A DNA stretch of 8,895 nucleotides from an uncultured Erysipelotrichaceae bacterium (GTDB taxonomy: Bacteria; Bacillota_I; Bacilli_A; Erysipelotrichales; Coprobacillaceae). The DNA lies in contig CAMFRJ010000032.1 in the NCBI GenBank assembly GCA_945981915.1, positions 1 to 8,895 on the forward strand, written 5' to 3'. A program made the position numbers and the translations under genes. Of the stretch, positions 1 to 7,397 are shown one piece after another. Each line of letters begins with the position of its first letter. Positions within the stretch are counted from its first letter, which is position 1. The notes under the pieces were generated by a model. It was not told where the DNA came from. It saw only the letters and a list, made by a program, of their open reading frames with translations, and did no database searches.

Positions 1-2
1 TC

Positions 3-191
3 GATGAAGTAGCTACCTTTGGTGATGGTCTCAATGATGTTTGTATGTTGGAAAATTTTCCATACAGTTTTGCTCCCGCTAATGCCTGTTTATTAGCGAA
101 AGAAAAAGCTGCTTTTACACTTACCAAAAGTGGTGGTGAAGGAGCTGTTAAAGAAGGCATTGAGATTCTTGAAAAATTGAATTTATTATAG
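3..191 (+). CDS. HAD-family hydrolase (Cof-type), 3' end only
   Basis: The last 62 codons of a gene whose start lies left of the window. The reading frame opens at base 3 and ends at TAG 189-191. The peptide contains the motif TFGDGLNDVCML, which is HAD motif IV (GDGxND, the Mg-binding acidic pair). It is followed by YSFAPANA and a closing GGEGAVKEGIEILEKL helix, the usual ending of Cof/YidA-like sugar-phosphate or nucleotide phosphatases. These cytosolic enzymes remove phosphate from small phosphorylated metabolites through an aspartyl-phosphate intermediate. The nucleophile motif DxD and the cap domain are outside the window, so substrate class cannot be judged. A hairpin terminator follows at once, so the gene ends its transcription unit. 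Confidence 0.85.
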   Translation, partial: DEVATFGDGLNDVCMLENFPYSFAPANACLLAKEKAAFTLTKSGGEGAVKEGIEILEKLNLL

Positions 192-213
192 GAAGATTTT
201 CTTCCTTTTTTTG
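190..213 (+). terminator. Rho-independent terminator after the HAD gene
   Basis: The arms AGGAAGA (190-196) and TCTTCCT (200-206) pair perfectly around a 3-base TTT loop and are followed by a run of T to base 211. The 5' arm begins inside the TAG stop codon of the HAD gene, so termination is immediate. Confidence 0.75.
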
Positions 214-239
214 TATTCTTTTTTTATTTATGTTAAAAA
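211..239 (+). promoter_or_regulatory. Possible promoter for nrdI-DUF3793
   Basis: A TTGTAT box (211-216) lies 17 bases before TAAAAA (234-239), which is preceded by TG at 231-232 in the extended -10 arrangement. The hexamers are weak matches (3/6 and 4/6), and the -35 box lies right at the end of the upstream terminator T-run. A promoter is expected somewhere here because the previous unit terminates at about 210. Confidence 0.3.
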
Positions 240-262
240 TAAAAATGGAAAGAGTGATATAT

Positions 263-619
263 ATGAAAATTGTCTATGCTTCAAGAACAGGGAATGTAGA
301 AAGTCTTATTGAAAGTTTAGATATAGAAGATCATTTCAAGATTGAAGATGGAAATGAAATAGTCAATGAAGATTATCTTCTTTTTACGTATACTGATGGT
401 TTTGGTGATGTTCCTTATGAAGTTGAGCAATTCTTAGATCATAATGCTTCCTATTTAAAAGGAGTTATTGTAAGTGGTGATCAAGGATATGGAGAGGCGT
501 ATTGCCAAGCAGGAGATAAGATTTCTAAGCAGTATAATGTTCCCTGTCTTTATAAAGTAGAAAATGAAGGAAGTAAACAAGATATAGATGAAATAAGAAA
601 AGTGATCAGATGTTTTTAA
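263..619 (+). CDS. nrdI: NrdI flavodoxin-like protein (class Ib ribonucleotide reductase activator)
   Basis: A 118-residue flavodoxin fold protein of the NrdI family. The N-terminal phosphate loop reads YASRTGNV (residues 5-12), the second flavin loop TYTDGFGDVP (42-51) and the third SGDQGYGEAY (71-80). All three are NrdI hallmarks and hold FMN. In class Ib ribonucleotide reductases NrdI supplies the oxidant (superoxide/peroxide) that builds the Mn(III)2-tyrosyl radical cofactor of NrdF. I chose ATG 263 over ATG 230 and ATG 245 because GGAAAGAG (247-254) sits 8 bases before it and family members begin at MKIxYxSxTGN. The length is slightly below the usual 125-135 residues. No nrdE or nrdF lies nearby. 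The gene's last 10 bases overlap the DUF3793 gene, so the two are probably translated together. Confidence 0.88.
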   Translation: MKIVYASRTGNVESLIESLDIEDHFKIEDGNEIVNEDYLLFTYTDGFGDVPYEVEQFLDHNASYLKGVIVSGDQGYGEAYCQAGDKISKQYNVPCLYKVENEGSKQDIDEIRKVIRCF

Positions 620-1164
620 ATGCTTATGAATTTGAAAAATGTCTGATCTTTTATGGAGCACCCACTTTAGTTAATTTAAAGGTGGCAAGCCTTTATCATA
701 TTGATATGACAAAAGCTGAAATGGATTATTGGATTGATTATTATAATCCTCTATTAAGTCAAAAGAATATGTGTCTTTATCGTTTTACAAGAAAACAAAG
801 AGGATTGCTCTTTCTTTATCACAAACAGAAATTATGGCATTTGCTCAATCATGAAAAAATTAAAAAAATGTTCATGAATTATCATTATAACTGTTTATCT
901 GTAGAGACAATCTTACAATGTTTACAAAAAAGACTTCAAGAAACAGAATTTCCTCATGAAATAGGTTTGCTTCTTGGTTATCCTTTACAAGACGTTGTGT
1001 CATTTATTGATGGAAAACCATGTTTAGTTATTGGATATTGGAAAGTCTATGGACATTTAAAAAGCTGCCAAAAAACATTTTGGAAATATCAAAGATGCAC
1101 CAATGAATTGATGAATAGATTTTCTAAGGGGATGACTTTAGAAAAAATATGTCAAATTATCTAG
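610..1164 (+). CDS. DUF3793 family protein, function unknown
   Basis: A 184-residue protein without a signal peptide or membrane segment. I recognise the DUF3793 pattern. Near the N-terminus is EKCLIFYGAPTLVNLKVASL (residues 9-28), matching the family's cysteine and APT motif. In the C-terminal half FPHEIGLLLGYPLQDVVSFI (114-133) is followed by C138, GYWKVYG (142-148), C153 and KYQRC (159-163). Several cysteines recur (C11, C55, C95, C104, C138, C153, C163, C181), which could point to a metal or redox role, but no activity is known to me. The start ATG 610 lies inside the end of nrdI (overlap 610-619) with no convincing ribosome binding site, which fits translation by re-initiation. From memory, DUF3793 genes in clostridia often sit beside flavodoxin genes. 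A hairpin terminator follows. Confidence 0.85.
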   Translation: MFLNAYEFEKCLIFYGAPTLVNLKVASLYHIDMTKAEMDYWIDYYNPLLSQKNMCLYRFTRKQRGLLFLYHKQKLWHLLNHEKIKKMFMNYHYNCLSVETILQCLQKRLQETEFPHEIGLLLGYPLQDVVSFIDGKPCLVIGYWKVYGHLKSCQKTFWKYQRCTNELMNRFSKGMTLEKICQII

Positions 1165-1173
1165 TTTGAGAAG

Positions 1174-1210
1174 AAAAAAGAAATGAAATGAAAAGTTCAT
1201 TTCTTTTTTT
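1174..1210 (+). terminator. Terminator after DUF3793
   Basis: The arms 1174-1187 (AAAAAAGAAATGAA) and 1196-1209 (TTCATTTCTTTTTT) pair over 14 base pairs around an 8-base loop. The T-run forms most of the 3' arm. The A-run on the other side makes it potentially active in both directions. Confidence 0.75.
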
Positions 1211-1212
1211 AA

Positions 1213-1226
1213 TGAAACTGTTTACA
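1213..1226 (+). promoter_or_regulatory. cre-like site (CcpA operator candidate)
   Basis: TGAAACTGTTTACA matches the catabolite-responsive element consensus TGWAARCGYTWNCW at 12 of 14 positions. The two misses are C for R at position 6 and T for C at position 7, next to the central CG. It lies 9 bases before the best -10 box of the beta-glucosidase gene, where a bound CcpA would block RNA polymerase. Carbon catabolite repression of a phospho-beta-glucosidase is the expected biology. The site has not been tested and A/T-rich DNA produces chance matches. Confidence 0.45.
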
Positions 1227-1231
1227 AAAGA

Positions 1232-1240
1232 TGTTATGAT
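1232..1240 (+). promoter_or_regulatory. Extended -10 promoter of the GH1 gene
   Basis: TGTTATGAT is an extended -10 element (TG, one base, TATGAT at 1235-1240). No good -35 stands 17 bases upstream (ATGAAA at 1212-1217). The tempting TTTACA at 1221-1226 is only 8 bases away from it, though it could serve TATATT at 1246-1251 with a long 19-base spacer. The ribosome binding site AAGGAGG (1252-1258) follows. Confidence 0.45.
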
Positions 1241-1253
1241 AAAGATATATTAA

Positions 1254-2694
<1,441 letters not shown>

Positions 2695-2696
<2 letters not shown>

Positions 2697-2726
2697 AGAC
2701 ATCTTTAACGAGATGTCTTTTTTTTT
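2695..2726 (+). terminator. Shared terminator between convergent genes
   Basis: AAAGACATCT (2695-2704) and AGATGTCTTT (2711-2720) pair over 10 base pairs around a 6-base loop, followed by T to 2726. The 5' arm uses the last two bases of the GH1 stop codon. The stop codon of the minus-strand phosphatase (2705-2707) lies in the loop. On the minus strand the same hairpin is followed only by TTTATAATT, so it should work less well in that direction. Confidence 0.8.
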
Positions 2727-3421
2727 ACATAATATTCTTTTTGATTATCAAGACAATAACAGGCTAATTGTTTTCCAAAGACACAACCACAATCAATTGC
2801 AATATGATGATTTTTTTTATAGATCAAAGGTTGTCTGTCTTCTCTAATAAGGATAGTTGGGGTATGGCCAGTCACTAACCATTTATCTTGATAATAGATA
2901 TGCCCATAATCACTGCGATGAAAAAGAAAATCTGTAATATCATAATCGCTTAAAGGTTTATTTTCTTGAAAGTGATCGATACCAGCATGTGTTAAGACAT
3001 ACTGTTGGTCATTGACCGTGATTTCTTCATATAAAGAAAAATCTTGTATATAGTTTAAGATTGCTTTTCTTTGATGGGATGACAACTGTTTGAATTGATG
3101 GAGAGTAGTTGAACCACCATCTTCAATCCAACTGAGATACAGTTTCATGAATTGTTCACTAAGATGATTGTCGACATTTTTATGAGTGATTTCCATATTG
3201 AGATGATTCAATATGTAATAGGCCATCAAGTCATGATTTCCTAATAGGGCAATGATGTTAGGTCTAAGCATCATATCTTGGATGATATCTAAAGGACGTT
3301 TTCCGCGATCTAAGACATCACCGATAACGTATAAGGTATCATGCTTATTAAAATTGATTTTTTCTAACATTTCTTGATATTCTTCAAAACAGCCATGTAT
3401 ATCAGACATCACATAGATCAT
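2705..3421 (-). CDS. Metallophosphoesterase, PPP (serine/threonine phosphatase-like) family
   Basis: A 238-residue cytosolic calcineurin-type phosphoesterase. The di-metal motifs occur in the PPP order: SDIHG (D7, H9), GDVLDRG (D35, D38, R39), GNHD (N62, H63, D64), LTHAG (H145) and VTGHTPT (H186), with a final IDCGCVFG (209-216). The DRG form and the TGHTP motif match bacterial PPP enzymes such as PrpE/ApaH-like and PrpA-like phosphatases. These hydrolyse phosphoprotein serine, threonine or tyrosine, or dinucleoside tetraphosphates. Which substrate applies here is not visible. The start ATG (complement of 3419-3421) is preceded by AGAGGTGA (complement of 3426-3433). The gene runs convergently with the GH1 gene, with its stop in the loop of their shared terminator, and divergently from the flippase gene. 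I saw no strong minus-strand promoter in the 108-base gap. Confidence 0.88.
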   Translation of the reverse strand: MIYVMSDIHGCFEEYQEMLEKINFNKHDTLYVIGDVLDRGKRPLDIIQDMMLRPNIIALLGNHDLMAYYILNHLNMEITHKNVDNHLSEQFMKLYLSWIEDGGSTTLHQFKQLSSHQRKAILNYIQDFSLYEEITVNDQQYVLTHAGIDHFQENKPLSDYDITDFLFHRSDYGHIYYQDKWLVTGHTPTILIREDRQPLIYKKNHHIAIDCGCVFGKQLACYCLDNQKEYYVKKKTSR

Positions 3422-3476
3422 AATCTCACCTCTCTTTTTATTTTACCTGATTATTTTGTAGAGATATAGATATTAT

Positions 3477-3505
3477 TTGGACTTTGATTAAAAAAATAGT
3501 ATAAT
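3477..3505 (+). promoter_or_regulatory. Sigma-A promoter of the flippase gene
   Basis: TTGGAC (3477-3482) and a perfect TATAAT (3500-3505) are separated by 17 bases. The predicted transcript starts near 3512, just before the ribosome binding site GAGGT (3521-3525) of the gene at 3530. The -35 box matches only 3 of 6 positions, so the call rests on the -10 box and the spacing. Confidence 0.6.
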
Positions 3506-3529
3506 ATTTTTTGTGAAAGTGAGGTAATT

Positions 3530-5146
3530 ATGAGCGAACGATCATCATCTATTGTTAAGCAAGCATCAATCTTAGCTCTAGCGGGTATTATTGTCAGAAT
3601 CATAGGTGTTCTTTATCGTAGTCCTTTGACAGCTATGATTTTAGATGAAGGGAATGGATATTATTCAACGGCTTATAATATTTATGCTTTGGTTTTATTG
3701 ATTTCTTCATATAGTATTCCAACGGCTATTTCAAAACTGATTTCAGAAAAAATTGCTTTACATGAATATAAAAATATCAAAAGAATATTACAATGCATTT
3801 TTATTTATGTTTGTGTCATTGCAGGAGGAGCTGCGATTGTTCTTTTTATCATCGCCCCCTTTATTGTAGATGTCAATGCTGTTCCTGCATTGAAGGTCTT
3901 ATGTCCAACAGTCTTTTTATCAGGGTTGTTAGGAGTATTTAGAGGCTATTTTCAAGCCCATAAGGTGACACTCTATACATCTGTTTCACAAATTATTGAA
4001 CAGGTTTTTAATGCTGGTGTTGCTTTAGTGGCAGCTTATATCTTTATTCAGCCTTATGTAGGTGTTAATGCGACCAAAGTTGGTTCTTATGGAGCGGCAG
4101 GGTCGGCACTTGGAACAGGGGCCGGAGTTCTTGTCGGATTGATCTATATGATCTTTATGTACCTTAAAAAGAAGAATACTTTTGAAGAAGAAATTCAACA
4201 AGATGAAGATCGAGATGAACATATCGATACATATAAAGAAATCTTCCAAATGATTATCCATATTATTACACCAATCATATTAGCAACTTGTGTTTATAAT
4301 TTAGTGACAACAGTTGATATGTATATTTTCTATTTTGCACAATCATTTCAAGGTGTTGATAAAGTTGCCTATTATACATATTATGGTGTGTATTCAGGGA
4401 AATATATCGTCTTACAAAATGTTCCTGTAGCCTTAGCGTCAGCAATGTCTACAGCAGCAATTCCTTCGATTTCTTCATCATGGGCAGTTGGTCATAAAAA
4501 AGAAACGAAAGAGCATATCACATCAGGTATCTCGGTGACGATGTTGATCTTGATTCCAGCTGCAGTTGGTATGGCTGTGTTAGCTTATCCAATTATGGGA
4601 ACATTATTTCCTCAAAAAGCAACAATCGTGATGGCAACAAAGTTATTAATGTTTGGGTCACCAGCTATTGTGTTATTTGGTCTATCAACGCTCACTAATG
4701 GGATTTTACAGGCAATTGGAGAAGTACAAATTCCATTAAGAAATGCCACGAAAGCTTTGATCATTCACTGTCTTATTTTGGCTGTTTTGTTGCTGATTAC
4801 ACCATTTGGAACATATGCCTTAGTTTTTGGTAACTGCTTATATGCGTTTTTGGTGTGTTACTACAATCAAAAAGAATTAAGAAAAATAATAGGATATAAA
4901 CAGGAAATCAAACGTACTTATCTGATACCTTTGATTGCTTCAACGATCATGGGAATTATTGTAGGAATCGTTTATTATGGCTTGTTTAGCTTGATACATC
5001 GTGTGGTGGTTCCTTTGTTTATTTCAGTTGTGATTGGAATCATTGTTTATTTTGTGATCATCATTTATATATATTGGGAACATCCTGAACAATTATACTC
5101 TATTCCTTATATGAGGACGATTTATCGTAAACTCAAAAATAAATGA
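3530..5146 (+). CDS. MOP-superfamily polysaccharide/lipid II flippase (SpoVB/YtgP type)
   Basis: A 538-residue polytopic membrane protein with about 14 hydrophobic segments. The N-terminal part has the family pattern: ILALAGIIVRIIGVLYRSPL (residues 14-33), EGNGYYSTAYNIYALVLLIS (40-59) and SIPTAISKLISEK (62-74), then FRGYFQAHKVTLYTSVSQIIEQ (beginning at residue 137). An acidic cytosolic loop rich in Glu and Asp (about 213-236) lies between the two halves. These features mark the COG2244 branch that includes Bacillus SpoVB and YtgP (MurJ). The length fits YtgP (about 544) slightly better than SpoVB (about 518). Such proteins flip undecaprenyl-linked lipid II or cell-wall polysaccharide precursors to the outer face of the membrane. 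Vegetative wall versus spore cortex use cannot be decided here. It has its own promoter and terminator, so it is monocistronic. Confidence 0.87.
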   Translation: MSERSSSIVKQASILALAGIIVRIIGVLYRSPLTAMILDEGNGYYSTAYNIYALVLLISSYSIPTAISKLISEKIALHEYKNIKRILQCIFIYVCVIAGGAAIVLFIIAPFIVDVNAVPALKVLCPTVFLSGLLGVFRGYFQAHKVTLYTSVSQIIEQVFNAGVALVAAYIFIQPYVGVNATKVGSYGAAGSALGTGAGVLVGLIYMIFMYLKKKNTFEEEIQQDEDRDEHIDTYKEIFQMIIHIITPIILATCVYNLVTTVDMYIFYFAQSFQGVDKVAYYTYYGVYSGKYIVLQNVPVALASAMSTAAIPSISSSWAVGHKKETKEHITSGISVTMLILIPAAVGMAVLAYPIMGTLFPQKATIVMATKLLMFGSPAIVLFGLSTLTNGILQAIGEVQIPLRNATKALIIHCLILAVLLLITPFGTYALVFGNCLYAFLVCYYNQKELRKIIGYKQEIKRTYLIPLIASTIMGIIVGIVYYGLFSLIHRVVVPLFISVVIGIIVYFVIIIYIYWEHPEQLYSIPYMRTIYRKLKNK

Positions 5147-5150
5147 CATG

Positions 5151-5173
5151 AAAAGCACGAAAGTGCTTTTTTT
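5151..5173 (+). terminator. Terminator after the flippase gene
   Basis: AAAAGCAC (5151-5158) and GTGCTTTT (5163-5170) pair over 8 base pairs around a stable GAAA tetraloop, with T continuing to 5173. It lies 4 bases after the TGA stop. Confidence 0.85.
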
Positions 5174-5197
5174 GCCTAGATAAAAAATAGATCGCAT

Positions 5198-5206
5198 CAT
5201 AGTGTA
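5198..5206 (+). promoter_or_regulatory. Possible sporulation-type -10 element before the LysM gene
   Basis: CATAGTGTA fits the CATAnnnTA -10 pattern known for mother-cell sigma factors (sigma-K; also close to sigma-E). An upstream ATA lies at 5180-5182, 15 bases away, slightly short for sigma-E. No AC is visible at the sigma-K -35 position. The transcript would begin right at the ribosome binding site, leaving almost no leader. No good sigma-A promoter is visible in the same gap (5174-5211). Confidence 0.22.
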
Positions 5207-5225
5207 GAATGAAGGAGGTTATAAG

Positions 5226-5480
5226 ATGTTTGAAGATGATTTTGAAAGAGTGACAAAACCAAGAAGAGTAGGTGATATTTATTTGTATCGTGTTAGACCA
5301 GGTGATAATGTATATCGTATTGCGAGAAACTTTGATACAAAAGTGGAATGGATTGCCTGTTTGAATGGTTTGAATCGAAATTTCATGATATATCCTGATC
5401 AACAACTTTATATTCCATTTATTCCGCAAACAATTTCACAAATGCCAAATACGAGAGAATCATACGAATTATATTTCTAA
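5226..5480 (+). CDS. Small single-LysM-domain protein
   Basis: An 84-residue protein that is nearly all one LysM domain. It runs from YRVRPGDNVYRIARNFDT (residues 21-38) through the central WIACLNGLNRNFMI to the closing PDQQLYIPF (about 59-67). LysM domains bind the N-acetylglucosamine-containing glycan of peptidoglycan or chitin. There is no signal peptide, no membrane segment and no catalytic domain. The 20-residue lead, MFEDDFERVTKPRRVGDIYL, is charged. The start is firm: AAGGAGGT (5212-5219) lies 6 bases before ATG 5226. The gene follows the flippase terminator and comes 67 bases before pncB without a terminator between, so read-through into pncB is possible. Signal-less short LysM proteins in spore formers are often spore-coat or cortex proteins (compare SafA, which carries a LysM domain). 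That role is an inference here. Confidence 0.8.
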   Translation: MFEDDFERVTKPRRVGDIYLYRVRPGDNVYRIARNFDTKVEWIACLNGLNRNFMIYPDQQLYIPFIPQTISQMPNTRESYELYF

Positions 5481-5505
5481 TGGACTAGATTTTTACATGG
5501 AAAAA

Positions 5506-5523
5506 GATTATGATAATGATAAA
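5506..5523 (+). repeat. Three tandem GATWAW hexamers before pncB
   Basis: GATTAT, GATAAT and GATAAA follow one another without gaps (5506-5523). This resembles the GATAAT hexamer array used to describe Fur-type boxes, but it also contains several possible -10 sequences in A/T-rich DNA. A TTTACA at 5492-5497 could be a -35 box for one of them, although no spacing is ideal (17 bases gives AATGAT at 5515-5520). It therefore marks the likely promoter or operator zone of pncB without defining it. Confidence 0.3.
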
Positions 5524-5547
5524 TCAAAGTAACTAAGGAGAACGCTT

Positions 5548-7008
5548 ATGTCAATACATGCTGGAAGTGAAAGAAATTTAACACTTGTCATGGATTTATA
5601 TGAATTAACCATGTCTTATAATTATTTTAAACAAGGAAATAAAGATCAATATGTTTATTTTGATATGTTCTATAGAAAAAATCCTGATAATGGAGGATTT
5701 GCTGTCTTTGCCGGTTTACAACAATTAATAGAATGTATTCAAGATCTACACTTTAGTGAAGGAGATATTTCATATCTCCGTTCACTCAATAAATTTGATG
5801 AAGAGTTTTTAGATTATCTAAGAGAATTTAAATTTACTGGTTCTATCTATGCAATGAAGGAAGGAACACCTGTTTTTCCAAATGAACCTTTGATTACAGT
5901 CAAAGCAAAGTTTATTGAAGCACAATTGATTGAAACATTATTATTAGTGACAATCAATCATCAATCGTTGATAGCAACCAAAGCTCACCGCGTTGTTCAA
6001 GAAGCCAAAGGAAGACCAGTTATGGAATTTGGAGCCAGAAGAGCACAGGGGTATGATAGTGCAACCTATGGAGCTAGAGCTGCCTATATTGGTGGGGTCG
6101 CTGGTACTGCAACTGTTTCAGCAGGGATGATGTTTGATATTCCTGTTGTGGGAACAATGGCTCATTCTTTTGTACAATCTTTTGATAGTGAATATGAAGC
6201 TTTTCAAGCTTATGCTTTAACTTATCCTGATGATTGTATCTTGTTGGTTGATACATATGATACATTAAAAAGCGGGGTTCCTAACGCAATTAGGATTGCT
6301 AAAGAAGTTTTAGAACCAATGGGTAAAAAATTAAAAGGAATTCGTTTGGATTCAGGAGATATTTCTTATTTATCAAAACGTGCCAGAGCGATGCTTGATG
6401 TTGCTGGATTGACTTATGTCAGCATTTCTGCGTCGAATTCTTTAGATGAATATTTGGTTCGTTCTTTATTGAATCAAGGAGCGAAGTTAGATTCGTTTGG
6501 CATTGGTGAAAATATGATTGTTTCTAAATCTTCACCAGTCTTTGGTGGTGTTTATAAATTAGTGGCTATTGAAAAGGATGGTCAGATTATTCCAAAAATC
6601 AAGATTTCTGAAAATACTGAAAAAATTACTAATCCTGGATATAAAAAAGTGTATCGTTTGTTTGAAAATGAAACAGGTAAAGCAATCGGTGATATCATTG
6701 CTTTCTATGATGAAGTGATTGATAGTTCTAAAGATTTGACTATTTATCATCAATCAAATATCTGGAAATTTAAAACGATTGAAGCCAATACTTATACAAT
6801 AGAAGAATTACAAGTTCCTATTTTTGAAAATGGAAAACTTGTTTATGAAGAATTAACAACAAAACAGGTTCGTGATTATTCAATGAAAGAAAAATCACGT
6901 CTTTGGGATGAAGTATTCCGTTTGGAATATCCTCATGATTATTATGTTGATTTAACGAAAAAATTATTAGATTATAAAATTAAGATGCTTGAAGAAAAAA
7001 GAAAGTAA
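5548..7008 (+). CDS. pncB: Nicotinate phosphoribosyltransferase
   Basis: A complete 486-residue enzyme of NAD salvage that joins nicotinate to PRPP, with ATP hydrolysis, giving nicotinate mononucleotide. It opens with NLTLVMDLYELTMSYNYF (residues 10-27), the family start. Further motifs are EFGARRAQGYDSATYGARAA (160-179), with the PRPP/nicotinate-binding arginines, GTMAHSFVQ (202-210), with H206 as the predicted phosphorylated histidine, LVDTYDT (233-239), GIRLDSGD (264-271) and FGIGE (317-321). Length and motif order match the long Firmicutes PncB form with its C-terminal extension. The ribosome binding site AAGGAG (5535-5540) lies 7 bases before ATG 5548. The next gene begins 5 bases after the stop, so pncB leads a probable four-gene operon ending with tyrA. 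Confidence 0.93.
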   Translation: MSIHAGSERNLTLVMDLYELTMSYNYFKQGNKDQYVYFDMFYRKNPDNGGFAVFAGLQQLIECIQDLHFSEGDISYLRSLNKFDEEFLDYLREFKFTGSIYAMKEGTPVFPNEPLITVKAKFIEAQLIETLLLVTINHQSLIATKAHRVVQEAKGRPVMEFGARRAQGYDSATYGARAAYIGGVAGTATVSAGMMFDIPVVGTMAHSFVQSFDSEYEAFQAYALTYPDDCILLVDTYDTLKSGVPNAIRIAKEVLEPMGKKLKGIRLDSGDISYLSKRARAMLDVAGLTYVSISASNSLDEYLVRSLLNQGAKLDSFGIGENMIVSKSSPVFGGVYKLVAIEKDGQIIPKIKISENTEKITNPGYKKVYRLFENETGKAIGDIIAFYDEVIDSSKDLTIYHQSNIWKFKTIEANTYTIEELQVPIFENGKLVYEELTTKQVRDYSMKEKSRLWDEVFRLEYPHDYYVDLTKKLLDYKIKMLEEKRK

Positions 7009-7013
7009 AAGAT

Positions 7014-7397
7014 ATGTCAAAATTTGATAGAAAAGTAGAAAGAACAAAAAAAGAATATACATTTACAAAGAAAAAAGAAGAAAAAAAATCGGTTTTCAAA
7101 GATAATTTTCATCTAAAATGGATTCAATTCAATATGCCTACGATCATTACCTTTGTGATAGCTTTTCTTATCTCTACATTGGTTTTGATTCCGATTTTGA
7201 TGAATTTTATCAACAGTGAGATTGCTTTTGTCTTAGGTCATGGTCTTATTACAGGATTCTTATTGGTGGTAAGTGCATGCCTAATCAATAAAGAAAAGCT
7301 CTCGTTACCTGCCTTTTTAACAAGATATTTCTTTATTGGATCATTATTAGCGCTGGTTTCTTTTCTTTCTCTTGTTATTACATCATGGTTGAATTAG
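7014..7397 (+). CDS. Small membrane protein of unknown function
   Basis: A 127-residue protein that I do not recognise. The first 35 residues are strongly basic and polar (many Lys, with KKKEEKK at 19-25) and should be cytosolic. Three hydrophobic segments follow at about 42-64, 70-91 and 104-125. There are no cysteine pairs, catalytic motifs or signal-peptide cleavage site. The start lies 5 bases after the pncB stop. No clear AGGAGG precedes it, only the purine-rich end of pncB, so its translation probably depends on pncB. Its last 13 bases overlap the next gene. The arrangement suggests that the two small membrane proteins are made together and might form a complex. Confidence 0.72.
   Translation: MSKFDRKVERTKKEYTFTKKKEEKKSVFKDNFHLKWIQFNMPTIITFVIAFLISTLVLIPILMNFINSEIAFVLGHGLITGFLLVVSACLINKEKLSLPAFLTRYFFIGSLLALVSFLSLVITSWLN

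Noticed and set aside
230..262. Longer N-terminus for NrdI starting at 230 or 245
   Set aside because: The extra residues are not part of the flavodoxin fold, the 245 start lies at the Shine-Dalgarno sequence itself, and ATG 263 has correct spacing.
1221..1240. TTTACA (1221-1226) plus TATGAT (1235-1240) as a standard -35/-10 pair for the GH1 gene
   Set aside because: The spacing is only 8 bases. The TTTACA is better explained as part of the cre-like site, or as a -35 for the weak TATATT further on.
4025..4261. Minus-strand 78-codon open frame inside the flippase gene
   Set aside because: It lies wholly inside a conserved membrane protein gene and looks like its antisense shadow.
5133..5429. 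Minus-strand 98-codon open frame opposite the LysM gene
   Set aside because: It runs antisense through the flippase terminator and the LysM domain, which has its own strong ribosome binding site and motif.
7385..7397. Frameshift splitting one membrane protein into two
   Set aside because: Each part has its own start, a plausible set of membrane segments and a normal end. The 13-base overlap resembles coupled genes, although a broken fusion cannot be fully excluded without homologues.
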